A stretch of 64,000 nt of DNA. It comes from Erigeron canadensis. Its lineage: Eukaryota; Streptophyta; Magnoliopsida; Asterales; Asteraceae. Each line of letters starts with the position of its first letter. The first letter of the stretch is position 1. The stretch covers positions 9,672,649 through 9,736,648 of the forward strand of contig NC_057763.1 of NCBI RefSeq assembly GCF_010389155.1. Reading direction: 5' to 3'. A model generated the notes under the pieces. It did no database searches and had not been told where the DNA came from. It saw only the letters and a list, made by a program, of their open reading frames with translations. Of this stretch, positions 10,892-22,889 are shown piece after piece. The position numbers and the translations under genes are program-made.

Positions 10892-11484
10892 TGTAGATGC
10901 AGATTCGTCGTGACAATCGCAACATAGATTTGATTATCGTTTATGTTTTTAGGAACTTGTGTGTAATCATTTAAATAAGAACTTGTGTTGATATTTAATG
11001 ATTACGTTTGAACTTCAATATTATATATGTTTGTGTTTTATATTGTGTTTGTGTGTTATATATTGTTTTGCAGGTACAAGAACATAGAATCAAGGTTTAT
11101 AAGTGTCGTAGAACACTTAAACGATGATTGGATGTGATGATTGGCTAATTGTTATTTCGGGCCTAATTACGCGATTAAGGCCGAAGCCCACACAAGCCAA
11201 TATCAACTAGTATCAATACAAGACCTAATCTACGGAATTAGGTTAATCCTTGTTAATGATCTACGAATTCTTGACAGTTATTCACGAATTTACGAGCTAA
11301 GGTTATTTGTTCCTTCGTGTGTTCTTCTACACGAACCACAGGCCTTGTGCATCTCCTTGGGTTGATTAATTACTTATTAATTAACAAAAGGCAATAGCAA
11401 TCTAGTTATCTCAAGAGGATTCCGCACTCTTGACATAACGAATCACATCTTATTACGATCCACGCAACAATAGGGCACCTTACA
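10892..11484 (+). repeat. RT-A 3' LTR
   Basis: 593 bp, TGTAGATG to CCTTACA, followed by the TGTAG duplication. Compared with the 5' LTR it lacks about 105 bp containing both TGACGTCA-type palindromes (the break is near 11135), and its TATA position is TATCAATA (11211-11218). It keeps the LTR end that the 5' copy lost. Confidence 0.92.
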
Positions 11485-14400
11485 TGTAGTCAGCATCACA
11501 AAGTTGACTAATGCTTATGAGATTATGTTTTAATCCATTTACATAAGCAACTTTGGAGAATTTTATAAGACCATTGGAAAGAAGACCATACCCTTCAGTT
11601 TGTTCAGTGGAGTTATCACCAAACACTACAATAGGACCAGGTGCCTCTGTATAGTTATCCAGCAGGGACTTAGAGCCAGTCATGTTTTTTGAACAACCAC
11701 TGTCCAAATACCACACTCCTTTTCCCAGCGAGCCCTGCATGGATATAATAGAAGGATTTAGGCAAGTTCGCTTTGGAACTCATCGATGGCCATGTCAGCA
11801 GGGTTACGGATAGGTACTTCAGAGGTAACTGTTGGCTCTGATGAGAGAGCATCCTCAAGAGTAGGATAATTACCCACATCGACGTACCCAAAGGAAGGAT
11901 CATTTTCATCAAAGGGCATGATGTTAGTCCCATTGCTTTGGAGATATACATAGCTGCTGACTACTTTAGGAGCACTGTATTCACCCAGCATAGCTGGATG
12001 TCCACATGCATTGGAAATGACCCTTTGACTAAGAATTCTCAGCAACAATTGTTCTAGTGACAGAAGAGGGGTCACTAGATCTAGGTTTAGAAGAAGGATT
12101 CTCACTGATCCTAGTAGACGAGGAAGATGCTCTAGCAGACGTAGACGAATTTGGTTGTATAACAACCTCTGGAGCATTCCTTGAGCTTAGATTTTCACAT
12201 TCAGAGGCAACATGTCCTCTGCTGCTACATAGATAGCATTTTTTATCAGAGGGATTGCCTTTTTGACTAAGAATGAGAAAGTCTCTCAGCTGAGATGAAA
12301 GATCATTGACTCGCTGAGTAAGCTCATTGATTTGAGGATTAGAGAAGGAAGATGCCTTACCCTTTTGTTTAGACTTTGATTTTTTCCTCTGTTTAAGTCT
12401 AGGAGGAGGCATTTGAGGAACAGGACCAAGAATGGGTTGACCATTATGATCATGAGGATTTTGTGATCCTTGAATCATTGTCCATGCTTGTCTTCCAGCA
12501 GGGTAGGAAGAAGAGGAGGGACCCTGCTATGATTGAGGCACTCTTCTAGGAGTGATGGGTCTAGATTGATGATTTGGAGTTGCTGACCTCATTTGCCTAT
12601 AAGGCAAATACTCCCTATTTGACACAGAGGATTGAACATGCTGATTTGGCATTTGTCCTCTTTGTGGGGTTGTGGGTCTCACTTGCTTATGTGGCAAGTG
12701 TCCTTGCTGAGGAGTAACAGGTCTCACTTGGTGATGTGGCAAGTGTACTCGCCGAGGAGTAACAAACCTGTTTTGAGAAGGTAACCTTCCTCTTTGAGGA
12801 GTGTTAAACCCAGGACTGGACCTAGCTGGCACAGACTGAGCTATCTGATGATGAGATTGAGCATCAGCAGATACGTCCTTTGAGGGAAGTACTTGCTGAA
12901 GTCTATCATCAGCGAACCTGACATGTCTTTTTATTAGACGGTCATGCTGGTCATCTTTATGACTAACACGAGCAGGCTCTTGCTGAGAAGAGGAAGAAGA
13001 TTGAGCACCTGAAGGTTGCTGACTGACTTGATTCACTCTCAGAGGAGTGTTGTAGTCATAGGACACAGCAACAGTGCTTCTTTTAAAGGGTTTAACAGAT
13101 TTGACGAAAACCTACTAAGGAACGAACATATTGGTGCTAGTTGGAGAATTAGCACCTTTTACCTCAGTAGAGGTAGAGGATTCGCTGGTGGAGGAAGAAG
13201 AGCTAGATCCAACATCCATTTTAGAGTGGTAATCACTTTGTCCTTTGACAAAATACCACTTTTTCATCTCTTTAGGAGAGATAGAAGAGGAAGGAGGAAT
13301 AGAAATTTCAGGTTTCATATCATCATTAAACAAGTCAGCAAGTGAAGCAGCAGCGTCATAGTCGCCACCAATCACTGCCTGAACCTGAGCAGGGACTTGT
13401 TCACTTAGGCACTGATGATGAAACCTGGAAGCTTTTGACCATGAGGTCACAATCTTCTTCAGATTTGAAAGTTCAGCCTTGAGTTTTTCATTCTCAAGTT
13501 GAAGTTTTTGAGTCATTAAGTCATGAGATTGAAGTTCTACATGAACATTTTTCAATTTCAAGAGTTTTTCAGATTTTTCACTTAACTCAATGCCAGCAGA
13601 GTTAAGTCTAGATTGAAGTTTATCACGTAGAGTTTCTACAAACTGAAGATCACATGACAAAGACTCAATAATTTTGGTCTTATCATCATCTGAAGAGGAG
13701 AGAAGAGAATGTACCTTTATGACAGTAACACTTACCCACTGACTTGAGGAGACTTGATCTTTTGTCAACGCCTCACCATAAACGAGTGCCATCAGGCACA
13801 TGGTGTCAACATAATCTTCATCGTCTGACTCATCAGAGTCAGCCCAATCATGTTCTTCAGCAACCAGCCCTTTGGATAGTGTTTTGGCCTCCTCAGTTTC
13901 AGCCATCTTAGCCTTCAGCTGATAGTATTTCTTCCTATACTCATCTGCAGATTTAGAAGGGTTAGCTTTAGGAGTTCCTGGAGTGGGAATAGAAACCCTG
14001 TACTCCTTTTGGTAATGGCCTTTTCTGCCACACCTCCAGCATTCTTCCGGTGATTTATCAATAGGATCAGGGAGATTTGAGGTGCTGGCACCATCATAGA
14101 GATTGATAGGCTCAGCAGAGATAAGAGCAAGAGGGTTAGAAATAGGGTAGGTAGACGTACTGGAGGAGTTAGAAGGGCCAGCATGTCTTTTGAGCTTCAG
14201 CAGATGCTCGAATATTTTGAGCCAAAAACTTCTCTTCAAATTGAAGAGTGCCAAACAGTTCCTCAAGATCGAAATTTTGGATCTGCTTGGTGGTACGAAG
14301 GATTTGTCTCAAATTTTGCCACTTAGGAGGAAGAGAATCGATGAATTTGTGACATACTTCAAAGTTATCATGAGTAATGCCAACATTTGTCATATCATTG

Positions 14401-14909
14401 AGCAACCCTTTAAAGCGAGTATAGGTGCCCTCAAGACTTTCATCGGGAAGAGAGAAGAAATTTTCATATGCATGTTTTAAATCGATTTTCTTTGTTTTAA
14501 TTAGGTTAGCAGATCCTTCATAGGTGCTGACCAGTCTATCCCATACTTCTGTTGAAGAGGGATATTTGATGATGAGCTTCATGATGTCAGTAGGGAGAGT
14601 GACAACAATCATGTTTTTAAGCCTGGCATCAAGATTAACCAGCTTACGCTCTTCACCAGTCCATTGGACCTCTGGCTTTACCAGGTCACTCACAATCTCA
14701 GGAGCATCAGGTGTGGCTCCTGGAGTTCTTTGGACGTACATGGGTATGTATAGACCCTCAGTTAATATTGTCATTAAGTAAGGTTCCACACCAGCGATGT
14801 GAAGAAGCATTCTCTCCTTCCAAGACCCAAAATCTTTGGGCTCGAATTTAGGAGGAGTAGACATATAACCAAAGTCACGTGTGTTCACAAGGCTGGGAAC
14901 TGAAGTCAT
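11485..14909 (-). pseudogene. RT-F gag and protease
   Basis: The start ATG is at 14909-14907, and the frame runs leftward as Copia gag. Seen: KFEPKDFGSWKERMLLHIAG and EVWDRLVSTYEG of the gag core. A first knuckle, CWRCGRKGHYQKEY near 14045, has its last Cys replaced by Tyr. Then follow long Ser/Lys/Glu-rich coiled sequence, a Pro/Arg repeat block (12550-12820), and a second knuckle CYLCSSRGHVASEC near 12240. The protease motif WYLDSGCSKNMTG (11680-11720) keeps its catalytic DSG. Frameshifts occur near 14185, 12040 and 11755, with stops at 13117-13115 and 12529-12527. Cut at 11485 by RT-A and continued at 767. Confidence 0.88.
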
Positions 14910-15013
14910 GTTCTTGGTTTGGAGAAAAGAGGTTTTTAGGAAAAGAGAAGAACAGAAGTTAATGTAAACACAAGAAGGCAAACAGATCTTGTTCCAATGA
15001 TTTAGGAACAGTG
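14910..15013 (-). other. RT-F 5' leader
   Basis: Short untranslated leader between primer site and gag ATG. Nothing else seen. Confidence 0.6.
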
Positions 15014-15025
15014 GCTCTGATACCA
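15014..15025 (-). promoter_or_regulatory. RT-F primer binding site (tRNA-iMet type)
   Basis: The minus strand reads TGGTATCAGAGC, the usual Copia primer site complementary to the 3' end of initiator tRNA-Met. It lies 2 nt from the LTR end. Confidence 0.9.
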
Positions 15026-15027
15026 CT

Positions 15028-15596
15028 TGACAGTCCACGGATTGCACAACTTGTATTATAATTAAACTAGACAAGAAAGTAAATAAGAAAGTAATCAACA
15101 AGAACAATAACTAGTTCAAGTGTAACAAATCTATGCAAGCATAATCATATGTATCATTGATTAAACGATGAATACATGGTCGATATTACAAACTTGACTT
15201 ACAAGAATACAAATGAACAAAGTAATTGCTAAGTCTAGACACACTACAAACTTGAACAATTACAAACAAAGTGACACACACTTCTTCTAGGTGACTAACA
15301 CACATTTTATGTTACGGTTGTGTTGCCTTTTATAGAGGAGAATTATGGCAACACAACCTTACAGTGATAGTGACTCGATGGTGGTTGTGGACGTTCCATT
15401 GGCTCGAAGTACTTGCATGCATGAGCCTTTGTCTTCTTTACCAAATCGGGTATGAAAGAGAAAACCCTTGCTTTGGTCCCAACTGTACCTTTACCATACA
15501 AGGCGAATTACAGTTGGAAGAACCACCATGTGACTTTTGTCTTCATCTGGTTTGAATTCTTCCCGCCATGAGGAACAGATTGGGCAGCATACAACC
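15028..15596 (-). repeat. RT-F 5' LTR (right end uncertain)
   Basis: LTR of the minus-strand element, inner end CTGTCA next to the primer site. A TATA-like stretch (CCTCTATAAAAGG on the minus strand) lies near 15330. The outer end may be the ACA at 15593. Alternatively the LTR is split by the Gypsy solo LTR and continues from 17001, which includes the perfect hairpin at 17021-17045. The matching LTR is outside the window, so the end cannot be fixed. Confidence 0.65.
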
Positions 15597-16995
15597 TGAT
15601 ATCGCCTATTTTATACATAGTTATTTTACGCGATATTATTTCATTTATTTCTTTTATGTTTGTATTATTGTCACTTTTATAAACTTTTATATTTAATATG
15701 TGATTTTATATGATTCTAGGTCTCTATTATGAAAGTTGACGAAAGTGCGTTAATAAAGATCAATTATGGAAAAATGAAAGATTTGAGCTGAAAGGATAAA
15801 GAATGTGTTACAAATACTAAAGGATTTAGTATTGAAGAAGTTGGCATATTTTGATTGTGCACGTAAACATCAAGTTCATGATCAAGTTGGGGCCGTTATT
15901 TGCTAGGAATAAAAAGGAGTTGTGAAATAGGCCTAGGCCCAATTGAAACGGTTGGACGGGACTACAAATCGAGAGATGGAGATTTGGAAATTGGCATGAG
16001 TCACAAACCGACTTTTATCTATCATATATATAGTTAAATTAATACGTTCGAGGGGAGCTATCGAAAAAAAAGAATAGAGACGAGAGGGGGGAAGAAGGTC
16101 GGCCGAAAAAGGCTTCTTGCCTTTGGAGTTCGAGAGTAGCCGAAAAAAGGCTTCTTGCCTTTGGAGTCATGAGTAGCTAAGTATTTTAATCAACTACTAA
16201 GATGGAGTGATGCAATGAATTATGGTTGCATACTTTTATGAATTCAAGTTGATAGTTAAACGTTTTGTCGAGATCTTAATGTTTTGAGTTCTTGTAATCC
16301 TATCTACTGTTTTGTTGATAATGTGTGAATGATTTAGAGGTATCTAAGTTTAGGAATACATTGTTCTAGTTAATTGTGTACAATTAATAGGTGTTGACTT
16401 GTGGTAATAAGACAATAAACAACAATAGATAATAGAATCAAAGTGTTAACGGTTTGGTAAAATCGATAGACAAGATTGTTTACAATAACAGTACAAATTC
16501 GTCAATTTAGTAGGTCTTGATAGTGAAGGTGGTCACCGGAACTTAGGGGTCGAAAGATTGGTTAATGGGTCGGATAGGGTAATAAGCTAGGAGCGCTACT
16601 AGTGAGTTCTTTGTTCAACCTCATTATAAAATCAACAAGTTGAATTGGTTTTAACATAGATGCCACCTAAATAATGTGTGTCATGGAGTCGAAGTGGATG
16701 ATCTTTTAATTCTATTTGATATACGATAATTCTCTTTTCGATAAATTTTTCGGAATTTCTAACTCTTTCAATCAACTAACTTTTGAACACAAAAATCAAG
16801 ATGACGTGGTGTCTTTAAATTAAAACCAAACTCTTTTTAGCTACTTAAAATTCGCTTACTCTGAATCAGTCCCTGTGTTCGATCCTGGACTTACCTTTTA
16901 TATTGCATACGAACGGGTCCACTGCCCGAGAGTGTGTAGTAGTCGGTTCTAGGGTATTTCTTGTTTATAAATTTAAGAGTAGATTTTACACATCA
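15597..16995 (+). mobile_element. Solo LTR of a Ty3/Gypsy element (Athila/Tat-like)
   Basis: 1,399 bp, TGATATCGCC to CACATCA, flanked by a perfect 5-bp duplication CAACC (15592-15596 and 16996-17000). The 3' part (CTGTGTTCGATCCTGG, GTCCACTGCCCGAGAG, TAGTCGGTTCTAGGGTATTT) resembles the LTR ends of plant Athila/Tat-type Gypsy elements (family knowledge). No primer site or coding sequence follows, so only one LTR remains, as after LTR-LTR recombination. It contains a tandem duplication near 16101-16174 (CGAAAAAGGCTTCTTGCC twice). Confidence 0.85.
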
Positions 16996-17000
16996 CAACC

Positions 17001-17139
17001 CGCTGAAGAGAGTCACTAGACTCGCTGACGACACACGTCAGCGAGCAAGGCTTATCAGCGAATTCAAGACTCAACAGATATGTAGAGTCCCTGCCAGTTT
17101 TGACCCTTTTGCTATTCAATTATCATTTGTAAAACAACA
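17001..17139. other. Short segment with a perfect hairpin, RT-F or RT-G flank
   Basis: Holds a perfect inverted repeat at 17021-17045: 10-bp arms CTCGCTGACG and CGTCAGCGAG around the loop ACACA. It may be the outer part of the RT-F LTR. No coding sequence. Confidence 0.5.
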
Positions 17140-18014
17140 CATATAATTCAATTGTGAAGATACTTGAAGAACTGGTTAAACCAACTTGCTTCTTCTTCTC
17201 GTTCAACTCAACTAGATACTTAAGATAATTCCTCTTCCAGTATCTCACTTCAGCATAGTGATGACAAGCCTGGTCTTTTAGCCGGATGCTCGTTTTCTGC
17301 CGTAGGGGTCCTTTTAGGTTTTGATACTAAAGTACCTTGATTTCCCTTACCAACGTCCTTGCCCTCAGTTTTCGGTTGTTTGGCTTTCTGAAACTTTCCC
17401 CCCTCGATCGTAAGAACTTGAGGTATCTCAAATTTCTTGGGAACACTCAATCAACATGGCATGAAGTTCAGCTATGGTTTTGCTCATGTTGTGCATATTG
17501 TAATTGCGCACAAACTTTTCAAAGTCCCTTGAAAGAGACTTAAGAATCATGCAGTAGCAATAGGTAGAGGATACTCATAGTTTAACCTTTCCAAATGCTC
17601 AGAGTAACTCTTCATCTTGAGTACATGAGCGCTCACCAATTTTCCATACTCGTGTTCAAATCATGGAGTGATTCTACAAGTTTAAACACAAATTTGAGTT
17701 CTCTGACCATATCATACGGATTGTGCAATCCGACTTGCTTTTGAAGCTCGAGAGTCATGCTACCAGCATCAAATAAGCAACCTCAATATGTCTATTGTAC
17801 TGAGTATTGTATGCTTCCAACTTCACAGCAGTGGCACTCGCATCAGGGATAGTGGGTATCTGATTTTCAAGAACATCAGTTTTCTCCTCAACTCTTAGAA
17901 CGATTCTTAGCTGACGAAACCAATCATTAAAGTTGGTTCTAGAAAGTTTTTCTCTTTCTAGCATCGACCTAAAGTCAACTGATGTTTGTTTTGTGAAGGA
18001 TTTGTTGCCATCTA
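17140..18014 (-). pseudogene. RT-G gag fragment (Copia)
   Basis: Minus-strand gag of a second Copia type: an ATG near 18014, then MLEREKLSRTNFNDWFRQLR, a hallmark of one common plant Copia gag group, and IEVAYLMLVA. A Lys/Pro-rich stretch follows, then a knuckle-like region HHYAEVRYWKRNY near 17240 in which two Cys have become Tyr. The frame is broken just after the start, and several times between 17755 and 17450. The following protease is missing. The 5' leader is interrupted by the solo LTR at 18049-22320. Confidence 0.75.
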
Positions 18015-18048
18015 CAAAACAGATTCAAGTTCAATTATCGGTATTTTT

Positions 18049-21000
18049 TGTAACACCCCAACTAAGGCGGAACAATGAGATGTACAGAAAGTCGAGTATT
18101 CAAAACAAAGGATTATAAATAACATTCACCATAGTTTTATTGGATAAAAGAATTTACAAAAGTACAAGCATGTGAACCAATTTCTAAGTACAAATGCGTC
18201 CACCGTACTTGAATATTAAGTTCACGAAACAAATAACAAGCACATGAAGTAGTATACTACAATGATCAAGGCGGATTCCATTGCCTATCACAAGGTTTGA
18301 TCTTTGACTCCAAAGGGCAATGCAAATAATCATGAAGCATATAAATCCTCAATGCTTAAGCTTATTTCCTGAAAAGCATGAAGAAAAAGTGTCAACTACG
18401 AAAACGTAGTTGGTGAGTGCATAGGTTTTTATATAAATCTTGGTACATCACCATTTTAATACTTAGAAAATCTGATTACTATTACATTTCGAAATATCCA
18501 AACCATATGATCGACAAAATTTCATATCATGTTATCAAGTTTCCGTATACCATAATGTCATATCAAGACTTTGGAAAAATCCACACTGAAATGTCAGGTT
18601 CTCGTTTATCAGATCATCATGAGAGAAAAAGTATATAAATCGATTACTCATATATCATACCAAAATCATTCGGTTACCAAAATCATTTCAATATCACCAA
18701 TTTCAACGTCTTTCAAGATATCATATGAGGGACGATACCCAATCCGTATGTTCAAACAATTTCCAATTATCAACAATATTAATATTAATTTCGCTTAACC
18801 ACAAGGCATAATTCGATGTCAAATTTCATTTAGCCACAAAGGCATAATTTACATAATTTTGATGAGTAAATGCTTGAGCTACTACTACTACCATTTTATT
18901 CAAGTCCGATTACAATCCAATAATTCAATTCATAGCACAAGCTGTCAATCAAGTGCCGTAATAATAATTACAATAATGATAATGGGTCGTGCCATGGAGA
19001 CGCCCGATTATCTTAAGGTAGTTAGAACACCCGGGGGCCAGACTAGAAGTGGAGGTTGTCACGAAGGCAACCAACCTTCCAACGGTACGCTTTGGGTGGG
19101 CGGACGAAACCTAGTTGCGCAACTAACTAACTACAGGCCTCCACTTTCGGAGTAAATAGTAGTGTACCGAACGCCGCGGTTTGACAGAACTCAAGCTCAT
19201 CACATAAATCCTTTATTATCATTTCATAGTCATATATCAAGAATCATTTCATATAACAAACTCTCTTTCAAGAAATATTGCATATATAGAAAGTAGTTTC
19301 ATTTATCATGCTTTTCACCCCGAAAGTAAAACACATAAAAGAGAGTTTGAAAGGGGGCTATGACTCACCTTGATATGCCGCATATAAAAGAAAGTAAAAC
19401 ACATAAAAGAGTTTGAAAGGGGGCTATGACTCACCTTGATATGCCGCATATTATACTCATCTATCCAAAATGGGTACTTCCCATCTATAGCTTCCTTGAC
19501 CATATATCCATTATGTTCCTCCATCATATTTCAAGCCAAGACTATCCCTACGATAGGACTAATACACGTAAGTTCCTATCTTAAGCCATCACTTAGAAAT
19601 GCCACTTTCATTATGTTGCTATCAATTGTGGAATCCAAGTATATTGCCAACATTCGCATTGTTTTGGTTGTAGCGATTGATGGTGTAAAAGGTTACTTTA
19701 ATGACATGCGTAGTTATAAGTTGTTAGATTTTTAGTAACTTGGCTTCATTTGTGGTTTCACTTGGCATCTTAGGTTATCATATATAAATATCATCTTAAG
19801 TTATGTTATCCTTATTCATCATTTGTTGTATAACCGATTTTAGCGTGAATTAACATTTGTGAGATCAATATATATAGCTTGGTTAACATAATTACTTATG
19901 TCACTCTCACTTAATTATATTTGTTTTATTTTGATTACACTTATCTCATGAAATTTGTCTATGGGTTATGGGCCATTATCAATTGGGCCAAAATGTGATG
20001 AGTTTGTAAGTGACTTGGGCTTAATTTAGTTATTGGGCTTAACCTTAATTGGGTTATGTGCTTAATGGGTTATATTGGTTATTGGGCTTTATGGTTTGTT
20101 GGGCCAAGTGGGCCTACTGATTTATGGTTCTATGGGTTTAGTATTTGGGCCGGGTTAGCCCATTATGGTCTTTAGTGCATCTTTTAGCCCACTATACAAA
20201 TGGTTAGTTTCCTTTCAAATTTTCTGTTTTTAATTCAGATTTTTATGAAATGTTGGCTACCAATTTGGGGTCAAGCCAAATTATTTGGACCTTCATGATT
20301 TTTACACAGTGACTTATATGTATCTAGTATTTTTGTGAATTTTTGGTGAATTTTTAGATGATGTTTGGTGTCCGTAAAAATTATCCAAACACAAACTGTC
20401 TCGAATGGGCACTGCTTGCGACATCAGAAGTTTTATAAAAGTTCTTGATGTTCTGATTGTTAGAAAAATCCCATGATTTTATTTTAAGTTCACAACACAT
20501 TGAAATTTCTTTCCACCAAGTATGACCTCTGGAAATTTATGGATTAGGAGATACAAATTGTTAAAGTTTATAAAATATTCATACAAAATTACAGTTTTGA
20601 CCAGTTTTAGTAGAAAAATCATATCTTTCGTTTGGTTCAGTATTTTTGAGTAATTCCAGTTGGAGGTTAATCTTAACTCATTTTTCTACAACTTTTATTT
20701 TGAAAGTTTTGCTTGAAAATGTCCTCACATGTTCAGTTTACCCGTTCTAAGACAGGAGATCAATTCTGTCAGAATGTTTATTGGTTATATCAACTCACCA
20801 ATGGTTTTGTTTGCTTGCTTTAACCTCTAGATTCCCACTAACAAAATTGTTACTTTATTTTGTATCTCTTAACATCAAATATGCAGGTTTCAATCAAATT
20901 TCAAGTTCATCAATCATCCTTAAAAGATCCATCTCAAGTCCCATATCAAAAATCAAATTAAACTAGTGCAAATCTAAGTATGCATGTAATCATCTCATCA

Positions 21001-22320
21001 TATTAACAACAAATCTTTATCCATCTTCAATTCATCAACTTAAAAACATATTTTTATGAAAAACTCCAGAAATATATTCATCAAAATATATAAAAATATG
21101 ACCATATTTCATAGGAAAATCACTTTAAAAGTTATTTAATCTATAACAACACTTTTGGGTCTTAAACTTGTTGAATCCTTGAATCTTTCTTCTAGATTTC
21201 AACATGCATGAGCATGAGGAAGAAGATTCTATCAACTTGCCTTCATCAAGTGTGTTTTTCAAAGAAAACATGAAGAAAATATAACCTTTTTGATAAAGAT
21301 CTTTGAGTATAAGTAAGAACAAGATAGATTAAACAAAGAGATGAAGATTTATACCCTTGATGAACTCGGATTTGAAAGTGTTTTTGGGCAGAAATTTCAT
21401 GACCCATAAAAGCCTCATATAACCCTTAATCTTGTCTTGAAACAACCCTTAAATGTATCTTGAATCAACCCTTGATTAATTTAGTATAAACCCTTATTAT
21501 TACTATAACTTTTAGATTGATTTTTCTTGCCTTTTTGTTGGTTATTGGAGCCGAATTGGAGAGGGAGAAGAGAGGAGAAAGTGCAGAAAATTTTGAGAGA
21601 AAGATGAGAGGTATGTGAGAGAGAAGGCATAGGGAAGTGAGGGAGTGAAAGAGTGTGGGGGGAACATATGTCTTGGGAGTTTATCAAGCATGGGTCTAGG
21701 GAGTTTCAAGGATAAAAATGTAGTAAAAATTCAAATTGTGTGAGTGTATGTGTGGTGTGTATGTGCCGTGGGTGTGTGTGTGTGTTGTAACAAAACACAT
21801 AAATTTCTTCTTTTGTTAAATATAGTGTAAGTATACATGTGTATGTATATATTTAGATGGGTATTTGATTTATAGGTGGATCAAGTAATTATTTGTTCAT
21901 ATAACTAGTTAATTGGGTCCAAGTGTTATATATGTGTGTCGTTTATATATATGTATGTATATATAGTTTTCGTGTCTCAAATTGTTATTTAACTCTTTAT
22001 TTATAATCTTTGCATTTTTATTAGACATACATATATTACTTGTTATTATTCAACTCTTTTCTATGCATAAGATTTATAAATTAAAATTTTTGGTTCATTG
22101 ACATTTTGTCAAGTTCAATTAGAACTAATTATAGTATGAGATTGTCTTGAATGATTATAGTTTTTTGTTTATGGCATTTCTAAGGCATTTCACTGTACTA
22201 GAGGACAATTATCACTATGCCCTAAATGTCTAGAAGGCAATACTCTTAATAAACTTCTAGGGATAGATACCTAGATGATTATAACTAAGTTGTCCTAGTC
22301 GGAAATTGAGGGTTGTTACA
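18049..22320 (-). mobile_element. 4.27-kb solo LTR, Tekay/Del-type Gypsy
   Basis: It begins TGTAACACCCC and ends GGGTTGTTACA, the inverted ends typical of Tekay/Del chromovirus LTRs (family knowledge). Both sides carry TTTTT (18044-18048 and 22321-22325), consistent with a 5-bp target duplication, though a homopolymer is weak evidence. Inside I see no gag or pol, only short spurious frames, SSRs near 21740-21790, and a 65-bp tandem duplication at 19322-19451. The end at 18049 looks like the LTR 3' end (GGGGTGTTACA on the minus strand), so minus orientation is likelier. The insertion lies in the RT-G leader. Confidence 0.75.
19322..19451. repeat. 65-bp tandem duplication inside the Tekay-type LTR
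   Basis: Two adjacent copies of a unit containing AAAGTAAAACACATAAAAGAG, GGGGGCTATGACTCACC and TTGATATGCCGCATAT. They differ by a 2-bp indel, so the duplication looks recent compared with the surrounding decay. Confidence 0.85.
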
Positions 22321-22889
22321 TTTTTGATAATGAATGCTTAAGAAATATAATCACCCAATGTTAAATCATTTAACGATTAATTTCATTAAGGCTAGGATCC
22401 AATTGACATACCATCATTTCATCAGTTGATCTGCTAGAAATGACGTACTTAAAAGGTAAGTGACGAGCAATAATTGCATTACAAGAGCAATTCCTAGATT
22501 TATGGGACTTACAATAACACTTATTAGGGGTAGTAAGTGTTTTGTAAACATGTTTGGTCCCATTTTATGCCACGGGTCAAGGTCTCACCGCTTAACTCGC
22601 TTTAAGTTACCCAATTAAAAACATGTAATTAGTCTACCACCGTCTCACGATGAGAAGTAATTTACCTTGTTAGATACAATTCACCTACGGTCTCACGTAG
22701 AGCAAAAAGCATTTGCAAGTGTTCTTAGCAAATGTAGGTAGCAAAGACTTAACTTTAATTGGGTAATGTAATGATGTGAATCAAAAGTTTATGTATGAAG
22801 ACTCATGCAAATCTTCATAACATAATGCTTAATAAAATCATTTTTATAGTCTTAGCAACACAAAAGAGCTCAGTAGCTCCATTTGAACG
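22321..22889 (-). other. RT-G leader or spacer, no gene
   Basis: Continuation of the sequence broken by the 4.27-kb solo LTR. It contains CACCGTCTCACGATGAGA and ACGGTCTCACGTAGAG, a diverged repeat pair near 22639 and 22690. No coding frame. Confidence 0.5.

Larger units (their letters stand above)
773..11484 (+). mobile_element. RT-A: LTR retrotransposon (Copia) with additional ORF, inserted in RT-F
   Basis: The element is bounded by TG...CA LTRs and a perfect 5-bp target duplication, TGTAG at 768-772 and at 11485-11489. Removing it brings the RT-F protease and pre-integrase regions next to each other, which confirms the ends independently. Order: truncated 5' LTR, gag remnant, RT end plus RNase H, a 2-kb spacer, an LTR-like internal promoter, a leader intron, aORF exon 1, intron, aORF exon 2, polypurine tract, 3' LTR. 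Primer site, protease, integrase and most of RT are missing. The alignable LTR parts differ at roughly ten positions in about 450 bp (my hand count), so the insertion is fairly young. Not autonomous. Confidence 0.93.

Noticed and set aside
13016..13345. Plus-strand ORFs opposite RT-F gag (also at 14190-14781)
   Set aside because: Antisense shadows of a coding region on the other strand with no features of their own.
18417..19155. Several 60-100 codon ORFs
   Set aside because: They lie inside the 4.27-kb solo LTR, overlap each other and show no domain; chance frames.
22885..22889. Target duplication GAACG for the LTR at 22890
   Set aside because: I found no second GAACG at a plausible right border.
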